Shown: positions 1 through 10,350, counted from the stretch's first letter. The stretch: 64,000 nucleotides of DNA from Kordiimonas marina (GCF_023006325.1 NZ_JAINDF010000001.1:178863-242862), one strand, 5' to 3'. The notes: a model not told the origin generated them from the letters alone. Numbers and translations: made by a program.

Positions 1-318
1 CTTCAGCCAGTCAGCTTGCTTGCGGAGCGTATCCTGAGCATGAGCCGTCAGCTCGGAGCTATCATATTGGAAGAACACACGGTCCGTACCGGCATAGGCA
101 ATCATGCCCTGCTCGTTGCCGCCTTTCCAGGTCATCAGTTCCTGTTCTTCAACAGTCGGTGTCTTAACAGCATCCGGCGTACCAGAGCTTCCGCTCTCAA
201 CAGCAGTTTGCGACTGATCGGTGGTAGCGGACGGTTTGTTTTCGTCTTTCGCACAAGCTGCAACCAGCAGCGCGACAGCGGAAAGATAGACAATCTTCTT
301 GCCCAGGCGCACGGACAT
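1..318 (-). CDS. pal: Peptidoglycan-associated lipoprotein Pal, 5' part (runs off the window edge)
   Basis: Outer-membrane lipoprotein of the Tol-Pal system, which ties the outer membrane to peptidoglycan during division. Reading the minus strand from the ATG at 318 gives 106 codons open to the window edge. They encode a hydrophobic signal segment (residues 9-21), a lipobox LVAAC with the modified Cys at 22, a Ser/Thr/Glu-rich linker, and the start of the OmpA-like domain (DRVFFQYDSSEL at 79-90), which is typical of Pal. GGGAGC lies 6 bases upstream of the ATG. The peptidoglycan-binding part is outside the window, and tolB would be expected beyond the start; instead a LysE gene is found there, so the local order is not the usual tolB-pal, or pal starts its own unit. 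Confidence 0.88.
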   Translation of the reverse strand, partial: MSVRLGKKIVYLSAVALLVAACAKDENKPSATTDQSQTAVESGSSGTPDAVKTPTVEEQELMTWKGGNEQGMIAYAGTDRVFFQYDSSELTAHAQDTLRKQADWLK

Positions 319-526
319 AATTTTGCTCCCTCAACGGATTGGGGGCTTCCCCCAGATTACAAATATCATCAACCGACCGTTAACCCTGCCCTCATGCCCT
401 GATCAACGACCGCTTATTTCGGCAGCAACTATAGAACGCGTTTTCGACATGATCAAGCGCTCAAAATAAGGCAAATACTTGTTCTTTCGTGAATTTTCGA
501 TGAATTTTAAGTGATCTGCATCACCG
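319..526. other. Intergenic region upstream of pal
   Basis: This 208-base gap lies between the pal start and the stop of the LysE-type gene, both on the minus strand. It is AT-richer than its surroundings, which suits a promoter for pal, but no convincing -35/-10 pair or terminator was identified. Reading frames across it look like chance. Confidence 0.4.
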
Positions 527-1165
527 TTACGTGGGCACAACAACACTGGCAATTGCAACGATGGCAAAAACGGCGATAAGCGCCGCGGAAATATGGTTGA
601 TAATTTCCAGAAGCCGGTCGGTGACTTTATCCCGCAGGAAACGACCAAGGCTGACAAGCGTGCCCCACCATAAAGCGGCGCCAAGAAAAACCCCCAGGAC
701 GAGCGCGATGGCATCCTGATGGGCGGCTTGGCCACCCGACCCGAGGTCGCCAATGCCTGCGAGCGTATAAAGCCCCAGAAACCCGACAAAAACGCCCGGA
801 TTCGTCAGCGTCAGCACCAGGCTTGCCGCCATGCCGCGTTTGACACCGCCTGTCTGCGGCTCCCGGTCCAGATGCGGGTGGCTGCGCCAGATACGGATGG
901 CAAAGACCATCATGATCAACCCACCGCCGAGCCGAAGGGCAATATCATAGGTATTGATCAAGCCGATGACCGCATTGAGGCCCAAGGCGGCTAGCCCGGC
1001 ATAGAAGGCGTCCCCCACCGCGGCGCCGAGACCGATGGCAAAGCCGTCACGTGCCCGACCGAACAGGCTGCGCCTCAAGCAGATTATATTGATGGGCCCC
1101 ACGGGTGCTGACAGAACGAAGCCAAAGCTAATGCCCCAAAGCAGATATCCGACTTCGCTTATCAC
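527..1165 (-). CDS. LysE/RhtB-family translocator
   Basis: Probable inner-membrane exporter of amino acids or related small metabolites. The 212-aa product has the family size and about six hydrophobic segments. It carries the N-terminal signature SAPVGPINI (19-27), corresponding to the conserved PGP-type motif of LysE/RhtB proteins, and a second conserved TLTNPGVFVGF stretch in the middle. The start is GTG with AGAGG just upstream. It follows pyrC on the same strand after 53 bases and may be co-transcribed with it. The substrate cannot be told from sequence. Confidence 0.85.
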   Translation of the reverse strand: MISEVGYLLWGISFGFVLSAPVGPINIICLRRSLFGRARDGFAIGLGAAVGDAFYAGLAALGLNAVIGLINTYDIALRLGGGLIMMVFAIRIWRSHPHLDREPQTGGVKRGMAASLVLTLTNPGVFVGFLGLYTLAGIGDLGSGGQAAHQDAIALVLGVFLGAALWWGTLVSLGRFLRDKVTDRLLEIINHISAALIAVFAIVAIASVVVPT

Positions 1166-1218
1166 CGCCTCTTTGGTCCCTGCTGTTAGTGGGAAAGACT
1201 GTTGTTGGAAAGCTGAAC

Positions 1219-2289
1219 TTACGCGTTTTCAAACCCGGCAAAGTGCCAGTTAAGCGTTTCACCGGCATGGAACGGCACCAACGTGGTGCCCGCGCCTTCA
1301 ATGGCCTCCGGCACCAGCGTCGGCTTGCGTTCCAGCACGACCCGGCGGTTGTTGAGCGGCAAACCATAGAATTTCGGGCCATTTTCGGACGCGAAGGCCT
1401 CAAGCTTGTCGAGCGCGCCTTCTTCCTCGAACGTCTTGGCGTAGCTTTCAAGCGCGAAGGGCGCATTGAAGATACCGGCGCAGCCACAGGCGGTTTCCTT
1501 GCGGTCCTGCGCGTGAGGGGCAGAGTCTGTCCCGAGGAAAAACTTGGGCGAGCCCGATGTCGCCGCCTTACGGAGCGCAAGCCTGTGTTCCTCCCGCTTG
1601 ATGACCGGCAGGCAATAGAAATGCGGTTTGATGCCGCCGACCAGCATGGCGTTCCTGTTGCATTCCAGATGCTGCGGCGTGACGGTGGCGCCGATAGTCG
1701 GGCCGCTTGCCTCAACGAAAGCGGCGGCGTCCTTCGTGGTGATATGTTCGAAGACGACCTTGAGCGCCGGGAAATCTGCCGTCACTTTCGACATGACCCG
1801 CTCGATGAACACGGCTTCACGGTCGAAGATATCGATCTCCGGGTCCGTGACCTCACCATGCACCAGAAGCGGCATGCCGATGCGCTGCATGACCTCCAGC
1901 ACACCATGGATGTTCTTAACGTCCGTCACCCCGAAGGCCGAATTGGTGGTCGCGTTCGCTGGGTAAAGCTTGCAGGCGGTGAAACCGCCTTCGGTGAACC
2001 CGCGTTCCACCTCAGCCGGGTCGGTATCGTTGGTCAGGTAACAGGTCATCAGCGGTGTGAAGCCCGTGTCCTTGGGAAGCGCCGCCAGGATACGGTCCCG
2101 GTAGGCGATAGCCGCCGCGACCGTGGTAACGGGCGGGGTGAGATTCGGCATGATGATCGCGCGGCCAAACTGTCGGGCGGTAAAGCCGACCACGGTTTCC
2201 ATCATCGCGCTGTCACGGACATGGACGTGCCAGTCATCCGGCTGCCTGAGCACGAGGCGGTCTGTGGGTTCCGTGGCGGTTTTGGTCAT
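1219..2289 (-). CDS. pyrC: Dihydroorotase (E. coli PyrC type)
   Basis: Closes the dihydroorotate ring in de novo pyrimidine synthesis; cytoplasmic zinc amidohydrolase. The 356-aa length matches the short homodimeric PyrC class. Visible metal ligands are His21 and His23 (DWHVHVRD), the lysine expected to be carboxylated (Lys107 in [12 protein letters not shown]), His144 (LVHGEVT), His182 (FEHITTKDA) and Asp255 (GTDSAPH). The open frame extends 39 codons further upstream without family similarity. The ATG at 2289, with GAGAG before it and the typical [14 protein letters not shown] start, is chosen instead. It is divergent from ygfZ. Confidence 0.96.
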   Translation of the reverse strand: MTKTATEPTDRLVLRQPDDWHVHVRDSAMMETVVGFTARQFGRAIIMPNLTPPVTTVAAAIAYRDRILAALPKDTGFTPLMTCYLTNDTDPAEVERGFTEGGFTACKLYPANATTNSAFGVTDVKNIHGVLEVMQRIGMPLLVHGEVTDPEIDIFDREAVFIERVMSKVTADFPALKVVFEHITTKDAAAFVEASGPTIGATVTPQHLECNRNAMLVGGIKPHFYCLPVIKREEHRLALRKAATSGSPKFFLGTDSAPHAQDRKETACGCAGIFNAPFALESYAKTFEEEGALDKLEAFASENGPKFYGLPLNNRRVVLERKPTLVPEAIEGAGTTLVPFHAGETLNWHFAGFENA

Positions 2290-2420
2290 CGAATACTCTC
2301 GGCAAATATCAAATTCATTCTGGCAGCAGTTGTAACGGCGTTCCGCCCGGCTTACAACTTCAAAGCCGTAAGGAGCTGGCACCATGACGCCATGCCATAG
2401 CCGCACGATGAGGATGTTTT

Positions 2421-3221
2421 ATGACAGCACACACCGTCAAACTGGGAAACCGCAGCGTGATCCGCCTTTCGGGCGCAGAGACACGCAGCTTCCTTCAGGG
2501 CCTCGTCACCAACAACGTGATGGCGGTGGCGCCCGGCCACGCTGTCTATGCCGCGCTTCTGACCCCCCAGGGCAAATATCTCTATGACATGATCATCATG
2601 GCGGACGGTGATGACCTCCTCCTCGATGTGGAGGCCGAACGGCTCGGCGAGCTGCTGCGCCGGTTGATGATGTACAGGTTGCGGGCCGCCGTGGAGATCA
2701 CGGACGAAAGCGACCGCCTGAGTGTCTGGGCGGTCTTCGGGGATGCGCCGGGCAAAGGCATTTCGACCCCCGACCCGCGAAGCGCTGACCTTGGCACCCG
2801 GCTTGTCCTGCCTGCGGGCGAAACTCCGGACGCCGAGCCGATGCCCCTTGAGGGTTATGAGACCAAACGCCTCAGCCTCGGTGTGCCGGACGGCAGCCGC
2901 GACATGAAGGTAGACAAATATTTCTGGCTGGAAACCGCGGCCGAACGCCTGAACGGGGTATCCTTCACCAAGGGCTGCTTCATCGGGCAGGAGCTGACCG
3001 CGCGCATGAAGCACCGCACCACGCTCAAGAAGCTGCTGGTTCCTGTTACCGTGACTGGTGGCGCGCCTGAGCCTGATACAGCCATTGTCACCGCAAGCGG
3101 CAAGGATGCAGGCGAAATCCGCACCGGCGCGGGCGACCATGCCCTCGCCTACCTGCGTCTGGAATATAAGGATGAGCCCTTAAGCACGGATGGCAGGGCC
3201 GTCACCGTCCAGGATAGCTGA
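2421..3221 (+). CDS. ygfZ: Folate-binding Fe-S cluster assembly factor YgfZ
   Basis: GcvT-like tetrahydrofolate-binding protein that supports maturation or repair of certain iron-sulfur enzymes. The 266-aa product begins with the conserved LSGAETRSFLQGLVTNN region and carries the YgfZ signature K-G-C-F-I-G-Q-E at 184-191, whose Cys186 is the conserved reactive residue. Length is normal for alphaproteobacterial YgfZ. It is transcribed away from pyrC and is followed after 69 bases by a 41-aa membrane peptide gene. Confidence 0.94.
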   Translation: MTAHTVKLGNRSVIRLSGAETRSFLQGLVTNNVMAVAPGHAVYAALLTPQGKYLYDMIIMADGDDLLLDVEAERLGELLRRLMMYRLRAAVEITDESDRLSVWAVFGDAPGKGISTPDPRSADLGTRLVLPAGETPDAEPMPLEGYETKRLSLGVPDGSRDMKVDKYFWLETAAERLNGVSFTKGCFIGQELTARMKHRTTLKKLLVPVTVTGGAPEPDTAIVTASGKDAGEIRTGAGDHALAYLRLEYKDEPLSTDGRAVTVQDS

Positions 3222-3290
3222 TGCGGCGTTCCACACACTTGCACCCGGGTGATTTTATGGTGCGGTAGCCAACATAAGAGGGGAAGGCTT

Positions 3291-3416
3291 ATGACTAAAT
3301 CAAAGAAGCAACGCGAAAAAGACATCAACACCCAGCATGACCGCCAGCGGATGCTGGTGCTGGTTCTTGCCGTTGCCGCGATTCTGGCGACTGTGCTCTC
3401 CCTCGCCCACGGCTGA
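3291..3416 (+). CDS. Small single-pass membrane protein, 41 aa
   Basis: This short gene has a strong ribosome binding site (GAGGGGAAGG, 4-6 bases before the ATG). It encodes a charged N-terminus rich in Lys, Gln and Arg (residues 2-19), one hydrophobic segment of about 18 residues (20-38), and a stop after a final His-Gly. The pattern is a small membrane protein with a cytoplasmic basic tail. It sits between ygfZ and the convergent PhyH gene. No family is recognised. The RBS and clean amphipathic layout argue for a real gene. Confidence 0.6.
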   Translation: MTKSKKQREKDINTQHDRQRMLVLVLAVAAILATVLSLAHG

Positions 3417-3427
3417 GGCGGCACGCC

Positions 3428-4264
3428 TTATCCGCGTTTAGGCGGCAGGGTCTTGAGCGGATGAAAGCCGCCCGCGTGCCCCATGAAGGGCGGGTGGATA
3501 TTATAGCCCAGAAGCGCCTGCAGTTCTGGCGGCATTTCCGCCACCGTCTCCTTCGGGATCGAAAGAAAGAAATTCTCCTGCGTGCGCGCCCAGGCCGCGC
3601 AATATTGCGGGAAGATGCCCAGGCGGGCCTTGCCGGTCACATTCCCCCCTGCCCGGTGCCATAGGTTGCCCATAAAGATCAGCACGGAGCCCCGCGGCAT
3701 TTCAGCAGCGATAATCTCATCGCCTTCCGGGTCCCCCCAGCCAGTTTTTCCCCCGGGCTGATGGCTCTGGAAGGCTTCATCGAGTTCCAGCACGCCTTTC
3801 GGCACCCGGTCCTCGCCCCACAAATGGCTGCCCGGAATGAGCTGGGTCGCGCCGTTTTCGAACGTGAAGTCGTCCATCGCCCAGATCGCCCCGACCGAGA
3901 AAGCCGGACGGGGCCGCGGGATCGGATAGAAACCATCATCAATGTGGAAAGCCTGCGGCTGTTCACCCGGTAGCACGTTGGCCGCCAGCGCCGCCGTAAT
4001 CAGGCAGTCATCCCACAGGAGCGGCTTGACGACCTTCAGCACATCCTCATGCATGAAAAAGGGCCACAGCGCGGGCGAAAGCTTGGGGAGCGAATAGATG
4101 CGCTGGGTCTTGAAACCTTCGAACTGGTTCCGCCCCGTGGGGCCACCCGCGAAGATGGGGTCGAGCACGTCCCGTGCCGTCTGAACCTCACGCTCAGGCA
4201 TCAGGTTCTCGAGGATGACATATCCCCGGGTCTTCATGGTCTCAATCAGTGCGGCATGATCCAT
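3428..4264 (-). CDS. Phytanoyl-CoA dioxygenase (PhyH) family protein
   Basis: Likely Fe(II)/2-oxoglutarate-dependent oxygenase that hydroxylates an unknown small substrate. The iron facial triad is visible as His107-x-Asp109 (FHIDDG) and His203 (LWHRAGG), with a downstream Arg (KARLGIF) suited to the 2-oxoglutarate carboxylate. Residues 139-148 (ATQLIPGSHLW) match the strongly conserved PhyH core. The 278-aa length is typical. AAGGGGAC precedes the ATG. It lies downstream of ppdK but is separated from it by a strong terminator, so it is probably its own unit. Confidence 0.87.
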   Translation of the reverse strand: MDHAALIETMKTRGYVILENLMPEREVQTARDVLDPIFAGGPTGRNQFEGFKTQRIYSLPKLSPALWPFFMHEDVLKVVKPLLWDDCLITAALAANVLPGEQPQAFHIDDGFYPIPRPRPAFSVGAIWAMDDFTFENGATQLIPGSHLWGEDRVPKGVLELDEAFQSHQPGGKTGWGDPEGDEIIAAEMPRGSVLIFMGNLWHRAGGNVTGKARLGIFPQYCAAWARTQENFFLSIPKETVAEMPPELQALLGYNIHPPFMGHAGGFHPLKTLPPKRG

Positions 4265-4312
4265 TGTGGCGTCCCCTTTGTTTCCATGAGGGTAGGCCGC
4301 GCGCCCTAAAAG

Positions 4313-4340
4313 AAAAGGCCCCGGAGAACCGGGGCCTTTT
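4313..4340 (-). terminator. Rho-independent terminator of ppdK
   Basis: A perfect 12-bp stem (4313-4324 with 4329-4340) with a 4-base loop and A/T-rich ends lies 5 bases past the ppdK stop. On the minus strand it ends in a run of T, as expected for an intrinsic terminator. Confidence 0.9.
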
Positions 4341-4345
4341 GATCT

Positions 4346-7006
4346 TTAGCCTTTCAGCGCGGCCTGTGCGGCGGCGAGCCTTGCGATCGGCACCCGGTAG
4401 GGCGAGCAGGAGACATAGTCGAGCCCGGCGCCGTGGCAGAATTCCACGCTGGCAGGATCACCGCCATGCTCACCGCAGATACCAAGCTTGAGGTTCGGCT
4501 TGGTGGACCGGCCGCGCTCGGCGCCCAGCTTCACCAGAGCACCGACGCCGTCCTGATCGATGGAAACGAACGGGTCGATCGCGAAAATATCCTTCCGGAC
4601 ATATTCCTCCAGGAAACGGCCCGCATCGTCCCGGCTAATGCCGATGGCGGTTTGCGTCAGGTCGTTGGTCCCGAAGGAGAAGAAGTCGGCCGAGTTCGCG
4701 ATCTGGTCGGCGCAGATAGCCGCGCGCGGCAGCTCGATCATGGTGCCAACCATATAGGTGAGCGTGTGACCCTTCTCCGCGAACACCTCTTCAGCCATGG
4801 CTTCAACGCGGGCGCGCAAAATCGCCAGTTCCTTTTCGGTGGCGACGAGCGGGATCATGATCTCCGGCACGACGGTGTCGCCGGTTTCCTTCTCGACCTC
4901 AACCGCGGCTTCGAAGATGGCCCGCGCCTGCATCTCATAGATTTCCGGATAGGTGATACCGAGACGGCAGCCACGGTGGCCGAGCATAGGGTTGAACTCA
5001 TGCAGTTCAGCCGCCCGGCGTTTCAGCAGGTCCGCAGTCGTGCCCATGGCCTTGGCGACATCCTCGAACTCATCATCCTCACGCGGCAGGAATTCATGCA
5101 GCGGCGGGTCGAGAAGACGGATCGTCACAGGCAGGCCACGCATGATCTTGAAGATGGCGACAAAGTCACCGCGCTGCATCGGCAGAAGCTGGGCGAGCGC
5201 ACGCTTGCGGCCGTCCACAGCCTCAGCAAGGATCATCTCCCGCACCGCAACGATACGGTCGCCTTCGAAGAACATATGCTCGGTCCGGCACAGGCCGATA
5301 CCTTCGGCACCGAAGTCCCGTGCGGTTTGGGTGTCGCCCGGCGTGTCGGCGTTGGTGCGGACACGCAGCTTGCGGTACTTGTCAGCCCAGACCATGAGCG
5401 AGGCAAAGTCCCCGGCGAGTTCAGGCTGGAGCGTCTTGACCGCCCCGACCATGACTTCACCGGTGGCACCGTCGATGGTGATCTTCTCACCCTTCTTGAC
5501 CTCACGGCCCATGCAGACGAGCGTTTCGGTTTTGGCATCGATGCGGAGCTGGCCTGCGCCCGATACACACGGGCGGCCCATGCCGCGCGCCACAACGGCG
5601 GCGTGGCTGGTCATGCCGCCACGCGCGGTCAGGATACCCTTGGCGGCGTGCATGCCGTGGATGTCTTCCGGGCTGGTCTCAAGCCGGCACAGGATGACGT
5701 CACGACCGTCCTTGGCCCAGGCTTCGGCATCATCCGCGGTAAAGACCACAGCGCCCGATGCCGCACCAGGCGACGCTGGCAGGCCGCGGGTCAGCAGGTC
5801 ACGCGGCGCGTCAGGGTCGAGCGTCGGGTGCAGAAGCTGGTCGAGGGCCGCGGGTTCAACACGCAACACAGCGGTTTTCTCGTCAATCAGGCCTTCAGCC
5901 ACCATGTCGACCGCGATCTTGAGCGCGGCCTTGGCGGTGCGCTTGCCGTTCCGGGTTTGCAGCATCCACAGCTTGCCGTGCTGGACCGTGAATTCGATGT
6001 CCTGCATGTCCTTATAGTGACGTTCCAGCTTCACGAACACGTCTGCGAGCTGGCCGAACACCTCAGGCATACTTTCTTCCATCGAGGGTGCCGTGGCGCC
6101 TGCTGCCTCCCGGGCGCGCTTGGTCAGGTTCTGCGGCGTACGGATACCGGCCACCACATCCTCGCCCTGCGCGTTGATGAGATATTCGCCATAATATTCG
6201 TTTTCACCGGTCGACGGGTCGCGGGTGAAGGCCACGCCGGTTGCCGACGTGTCACCCATGTTGCCGAACACCATGGCCTGAACGTTGACGGCGGTGCCCC
6301 AGCTTTCCGGGATATTGTTGAGGCGGCGGTAAACCTTGGCACGCTCGATCTGCCAGCTGCCGAAGACGGCGCTGATGGCGCCCCACAGCTGTTCCTGAAC
6401 ATCCTGCGGGAACGGACGGCCGAGCTCTTCTTCCGTCTTGGCCTTGAACTGGCCTGCGAGCAGTTTCCAGTCCTCCGCGGTCAGGTCGGTATCCAGGTCG
6501 ACGCCCTTGTCTTCCTTATGCATTTCGATGAGTTCTTCGAAATGGTAATGGTCAACGCCGAGCACGACGTCCGAATACATCTGGATGAAGCGGCGGTAGC
6601 TGTCCCACGCGAAGCGCTCATTGCCGCTCATGGCCGCGAGGCCTTCAACCGTTTGGTCATTGAGGCCGAGGTTTAGGACCGTATCCATCATGCCCGGCAT
6701 CGAAACGCGCGCGCCGGAGCGCACGGAAACCAGAAGCGGGTTCTTGGCGTCACCGAACTTGGCGCCCACGCTTTTCTCGATCTTCTCAACGGCTGCATCC
6801 ACGTCCGCCTTCAGGCTTTCGGGGTACTTCTGGCCGTTGTCATAATAGTAGGTGCAGACTTCCGTGGTGATGGTCAGCCCCGGCGGGACGGGCAATCCCA
6901 GGGAAGCCATTTCGGCAAGGTTGGCGCCTTTGCCGCCCAGAAGATTTTTCATGTCGGCCCGGCCTTCAGCCGCACCGTCCCCGAACGTGTAAACCCATTT
7001 GGTCAT
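4346..7006 (-). CDS. ppdK: Pyruvate, phosphate dikinase
   Basis: Interconverts pyruvate + ATP + Pi and phosphoenolpyruvate + AMP + PPi, linking the TCA cycle to gluconeogenesis. The 886-aa product has the full domain order: N-terminal nucleotide-binding domain ([20 protein letters not shown] near residue 25), the swivelling phosphohistidine domain with the TSH motif ([13 protein letters not shown], His468), and the C-terminal PEP/pyruvate barrel with catalytic Cys867 (VSCSPYRVP). The frame is open 37 codons further upstream, but the ATG at 7006 has AAGGA before it and the conserved MTKWVYTFG start. It is transcribed alone, with its own terminator. Confidence 0.97.
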   Translation of the reverse strand: MTKWVYTFGDGAAEGRADMKNLLGGKGANLAEMASLGLPVPPGLTITTEVCTYYYDNGQKYPESLKADVDAAVEKIEKSVGAKFGDAKNPLLVSVRSGARVSMPGMMDTVLNLGLNDQTVEGLAAMSGNERFAWDSYRRFIQMYSDVVLGVDHYHFEELIEMHKEDKGVDLDTDLTAEDWKLLAGQFKAKTEEELGRPFPQDVQEQLWGAISAVFGSWQIERAKVYRRLNNIPESWGTAVNVQAMVFGNMGDTSATGVAFTRDPSTGENEYYGEYLINAQGEDVVAGIRTPQNLTKRAREAAGATAPSMEESMPEVFGQLADVFVKLERHYKDMQDIEFTVQHGKLWMLQTRNGKRTAKAALKIAVDMVAEGLIDEKTAVLRVEPAALDQLLHPTLDPDAPRDLLTRGLPASPGAASGAVVFTADDAEAWAKDGRDVILCRLETSPEDIHGMHAAKGILTARGGMTSHAAVVARGMGRPCVSGAGQLRIDAKTETLVCMGREVKKGEKITIDGATGEVMVGAVKTLQPELAGDFASLMVWADKYRKLRVRTNADTPGDTQTARDFGAEGIGLCRTEHMFFEGDRIVAVREMILAEAVDGRKRALAQLLPMQRGDFVAIFKIMRGLPVTIRLLDPPLHEFLPREDDEFEDVAKAMGTTADLLKRRAAELHEFNPMLGHRGCRLGITYPEIYEMQARAIFEAAVEVEKETGDTVVPEIMIPLVATEKELAILRARVEAMAEEVFAEKGHTLTYMVGTMIELPRAAICADQIANSADFFSFGTNDLTQTAIGISRDDAGRFLEEYVRKDIFAIDPFVSIDQDGVGALVKLGAERGRSTKPNLKLGICGEHGGDPASVEFCHGAGLDYVSCSPYRVPIARLAAAQAALKG

Positions 7007-7132
7007 AATAGACGGTCCTTTATCCGCGCTGCCCGATCCCCTTATGTCCCGCGTGGTTGCGAAAACGGGCAGTGCCGATGGTTGGTCAATCGCTGGGCCG
7101 GCTTTATGTCTATTCACCCAGTACTTACGGTA

Positions 7133-9337
7133 TCAGCCTTCAATAAGACTGAAATCGGCCACCGTATTCACGGCAGCCCGAATATCGCTTAGAAGCGCCA
7201 GACGGTTGGCGCGCAAGGCGGCCTCATCGGCGTTCACGGTCACCTTATCAAAAAAGGCATCGATAGGCGCGCGCAAAGTGGAAAGCTGCGACATCGCGCC
7301 CTCAAAGTCTTCGCCCGCGAGCGCTTTTTCGGCCCCGGCCTTCGCGGTGGTAAGGGCGGCGGCGAGCGCTTTTTCCTCAGCCTCAACCAGTTCAGCGGCG
7401 TCAACCGGCTGGTCGTAGCTGCGCTCGTCCTTCTTCTCCTCAATCTTGAGGATGTTGGCGGCGCGCTTGTAGCCTGCGTGCAGGTTTTCCCCGTCATCGG
7501 TCGCGAGGAAATCGCTGAGCGCAGCAACGCGGTTGAGCACACGGACGAGGTCATCATCGCCCTTGGCGAACACGGCATCGATCAGGTCATGCCGCACACC
7601 CTTGTCCTTCTGCTGGACCTTGAGACGGTCAGCAAAGAAAGCGAGGAGGTTTCGTACTTCTCTATAATCCTCAAACTGAGGCCAATAGTAGCTGCCAGGG
7701 GCATCCTCACTGACGACCCGCTGAACTTCGCCATCTTTATAAACATGTATTTCATCGCCAACCAAAACTATGTCGGTGATCGATCCCGTTGCAGTTGTCA
7801 GAATTGATGCTTTTTTCTGTGAAGCATAGAAATACGCTGCGGCATTAAATATCTCATGCAACGAAAAACGAACATCATTCTCCGTAATCAAGCGTATCGC
7901 ACCAAGCGCGGCACGGCGGAGGGCATAGGGATCCTTCGAGCCTGTCGGCTTCTGGCCGATACCAAAGAAGCCAACCAGCGTGTCCAGTTTCTCAGCGAGG
8001 GCAACAGCGACCGAAACCGGTGCGGTCGGGCAATCGTCATTCGGGCCTTGCGGGGCATAATGGTCACGGATGGCATCGGCCACCGCGGCGCTTTCGCCCT
8101 GCTTCTGGGCGTAATAGCGGCCCATGACGCCCTGCACTTCCGGGAATTCGAACACCATGCCGGAGACAAGGTCAGCCTTGGCGAGTTCAGCAGCGCGCTC
8201 GGCTTCCCCATTGTCACAGCCCGGAATGAACTGGGCGAGATAACCCGCCAGTTTCTTCATACGATCAGCTCGACCAGCTACTGTACCAAGGTCAGCATGG
8301 AACACGATGTCCTTGAGGTCGTCGAGGCGGTCATCCAGTTTGACCTTCAGGTCCTGCTCCCAGAAGAATTTGGCGTCGCTGAGCCGCGCGGTCAGCACGC
8401 GTTCGTTGCCCTGCCCCACGGCCACGCCGCCGTCCGACGGTTCCATGTTGGCGACCGTGATAAAGTGCGGGGCCAGCTTGCCGGTGTTCGGGTCACGGGT
8501 GACAAAATATTTCTGGTCCTTCTTCATGGTCAGGATCAGCACCTCTTCAGGCACCTCCATGAAGGCGGGATCGAAGTTGCCCATCAGCGGCACCGGCCAT
8601 TCGACAAGGCCTGCGACTTCCGCGAGGAGACCACGGTCTTCAACCCACTCAAGGCCCTTTTCAGCCGCAAGGTCACACACGCGCTTCTCAATCAGCGCCG
8701 CCCGCTCGGAGGGGTCCAGCACCACCTTGTGAGCCAGCAGCTTGGCTTCATAATCGCCAAGGTCGGTCACGTCGAACCACTCGGGCGCCATGAAGCGATG
8801 GCCGAAGGTCTTGCTCCCGGCTTTGATGCCGTCCACGTTCACCGGCACGACGGCGCCGTCGAACAGGCACAGAATGCTGTGAAGCGGACGCACCCACTTG
8901 AGGCTACCCTTACCCCAACGCTGGGCCTTGGGCCACGGGAAGCTACGGATGATCTGTTCAAGCGATTCCGCAATAACCTCGGCGCTCGAACGGCCCTTCT
9001 TCTCGATGATGGCATAGAGGAAGGTGCCTTTAGGGTCTTCCCGCTCCTCACACTCGGCGCGGGTCACACCGGCGCCGCGCAGGAAGCCTTCGATGGCTTT
9101 TTCGGGCGCGTCGGCACGCGGGCCGCGGCGTTCTTCCTTCACGTCCGGCTGTGCGGTCGGCACACCGGCGACATGCAGGGCAAGGCGGCGCGGGGTCGCG
9201 TAAGTATCGGCGCTTTCGAAAGTGAGGCCAGCATCCTTCAACGCACCAGTCATGGCCGCTTTCAGGTCGTCGGATGCTTTCTTCTGCATCCGGGCCGGAA
9301 TTTCTTCGCTGAACAGTTCGATCAGAAGGTCAGCCAT
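7133..9337 (-). CDS. glyS: Glycyl-tRNA synthetase, beta subunit
   Basis: Beta chain of the bacterial alpha2beta2 glycyl-tRNA synthetase; it binds tRNA-Gly and works with GlyQ. The 734-aa product opens with the family signature LLIELFSEEIPARM and holds the conserved HRFMAPE, DPYALRRAALGAIR and LLAFFADRLKV blocks. GGGAGG precedes the ATG at 9337, and glyQ ends 2 bases upstream, so translation is probably coupled. Residues of about 482-562 are coded by DNA visibly richer in A/T than the rest. They hold a stretch (from YASQKKASI to DAPGSYYW) that I do not recognise in other GlyS proteins, which looks like an insertion (see findings). Confidence 0.95.
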   Translation of the reverse strand: MADLLIELFSEEIPARMQKKASDDLKAAMTGALKDAGLTFESADTYATPRRLALHVAGVPTAQPDVKEERRGPRADAPEKAIEGFLRGAGVTRAECEEREDPKGTFLYAIIEKKGRSSAEVIAESLEQIIRSFPWPKAQRWGKGSLKWVRPLHSILCLFDGAVVPVNVDGIKAGSKTFGHRFMAPEWFDVTDLGDYEAKLLAHKVVLDPSERAALIEKRVCDLAAEKGLEWVEDRGLLAEVAGLVEWPVPLMGNFDPAFMEVPEEVLILTMKKDQKYFVTRDPNTGKLAPHFITVANMEPSDGGVAVGQGNERVLTARLSDAKFFWEQDLKVKLDDRLDDLKDIVFHADLGTVAGRADRMKKLAGYLAQFIPGCDNGEAERAAELAKADLVSGMVFEFPEVQGVMGRYYAQKQGESAAVADAIRDHYAPQGPNDDCPTAPVSVAVALAEKLDTLVGFFGIGQKPTGSKDPYALRRAALGAIRLITENDVRFSLHEIFNAAAYFYASQKKASILTTATGSITDIVLVGDEIHVYKDGEVQRVVSEDAPGSYYWPQFEDYREVRNLLAFFADRLKVQQKDKGVRHDLIDAVFAKGDDDLVRVLNRVAALSDFLATDDGENLHAGYKRAANILKIEEKKDERSYDQPVDAAELVEAEEKALAAALTTAKAGAEKALAGEDFEGAMSQLSTLRAPIDAFFDKVTVNADEAALRANRLALLSDIRAAVNTVADFSLIEG

Positions 9338-9339
9338 GG

Positions 9340-10224
9340 TTATACCTCCCAACCGTTTTTCTTGATCCACGCCTCACAGCAACCTTTGGCCAGCTCGCGC
9401 ACCCGGCCGATATAGGCCTGGCGTTCGGTGACCGAGATCACTCCGCGCGCGTCCAGAAGGTTGAAGGTGTGGCTGGATTTGATGCACTGCTCATAGGCAG
9501 GCAGCGGCAGCTCGGCGTCCAGGAGCTTCTTGCACTCCTCCTGCGCCTCGGCGAAGTTGCGGAACAGGCGCTCTGTATCGGCATGTTCGAAGTTATAGGC
9601 CGACTGCTCGCGCTCGTTTTCCAGATAAACGTCGCCGTAGGTTACGCCCGCGCCGTTGAAGTCCAGGTCATAGACATTGTCCACACCCTGCACGAACATC
9701 GCCAGGCGTTCGAGCCCGTAGGTGAGTTCGCCCGCGACCGGCTTGCAGTCGAAACCGCCAACCTGCTGGAAATAGGTATATTGGCTGACTTCCATACCGT
9801 CGCACCAGATTTCCCAGCCAAGGCCCCAGGCGCCCAGGGTCGGGCTTTCCCAGTCATCCTCCACGAAGCGAACGTCATGCAACTCGGTGTCGATACCGAT
9901 AGCCTTGAGGGAGCCGAGATACAGCTCCTGCATATTCTCCGGGCTCGGCTTCAGGATCACCTGAAACTGGTAATAATGCTGAAGGCGGTTCGGGTTCTCG
10001 CCATAACGGCCGTCGGTCGGGCGGCGGCACGGCTGAACATAGGCGGCTTTCCAGTGGTCCGGACCGAGTGCCCTGAGCGTGGTCGCCGGGTGAAAGGTAC
10101 CCGCGCCCATTTCCATGTCATAGGGCTGCAGAATCACGCAGCCTTGTGCCGCCCAGTAGGTCTGGAGCGTCAGGATCATTTGCTGGAACGGCAGAGGGCC
10201 AGCCTTCTCAGGAACTTGTGTCAT
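9340..10224 (-). CDS. glyQ: Glycyl-tRNA synthetase, alpha subunit
   Basis: Catalytic class II chain that activates glycine with ATP. The 294-aa length fits GlyQ. Recognisable blocks are [15 protein letters not shown] near the N-terminus, [48 protein letters not shown] (motif 2 region, read in pieces) and [12 protein letters not shown] (motif 3). The open frame continues 25 codons upstream; the ATG at 10224 is used because similarity begins there, although the ribosome binding site is weak. First gene of a glyQ-glyS pair. Confidence 0.96.
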   Translation of the reverse strand: MTQVPEKAGPLPFQQMILTLQTYWAAQGCVILQPYDMEMGAGTFHPATTLRALGPDHWKAAYVQPCRRPTDGRYGENPNRLQHYYQFQVILKPSPENMQELYLGSLKAIGIDTELHDVRFVEDDWESPTLGAWGLGWEIWCDGMEVSQYTYFQQVGGFDCKPVAGELTYGLERLAMFVQGVDNVYDLDFNGAGVTYGDVYLENEREQSAYNFEHADTERLFRNFAEAQEECKKLLDAELPLPAYEQCIKSSHTFNLLDARGVISVTERQAYIGRVRELAKGCCEAWIKKNGWEV

Positions 10225-10350
10225 ATGAAACCGCGTTGAATCCGAATCGAATACGCCAATATTGCGCTGCAACCTAACGGGCGCGTGAGGTGCGGTCAAG
10301 CAAAGGAAACTGGCCTATTGGGTTAGTCTGGTCGTTCGTCCGATCGTTGA

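Noticed and set aside
4433-6676. 747-codon plus-strand frame opposite ppdK
   Set aside because: Complementary shadow of a highly conserved gene in GC-rich DNA; no protein-like motifs and no start signals.
7856-9415. 519-codon plus-strand frame opposite glyS
   Set aside because: Antisense of glyS; composition typical of a shadow frame.
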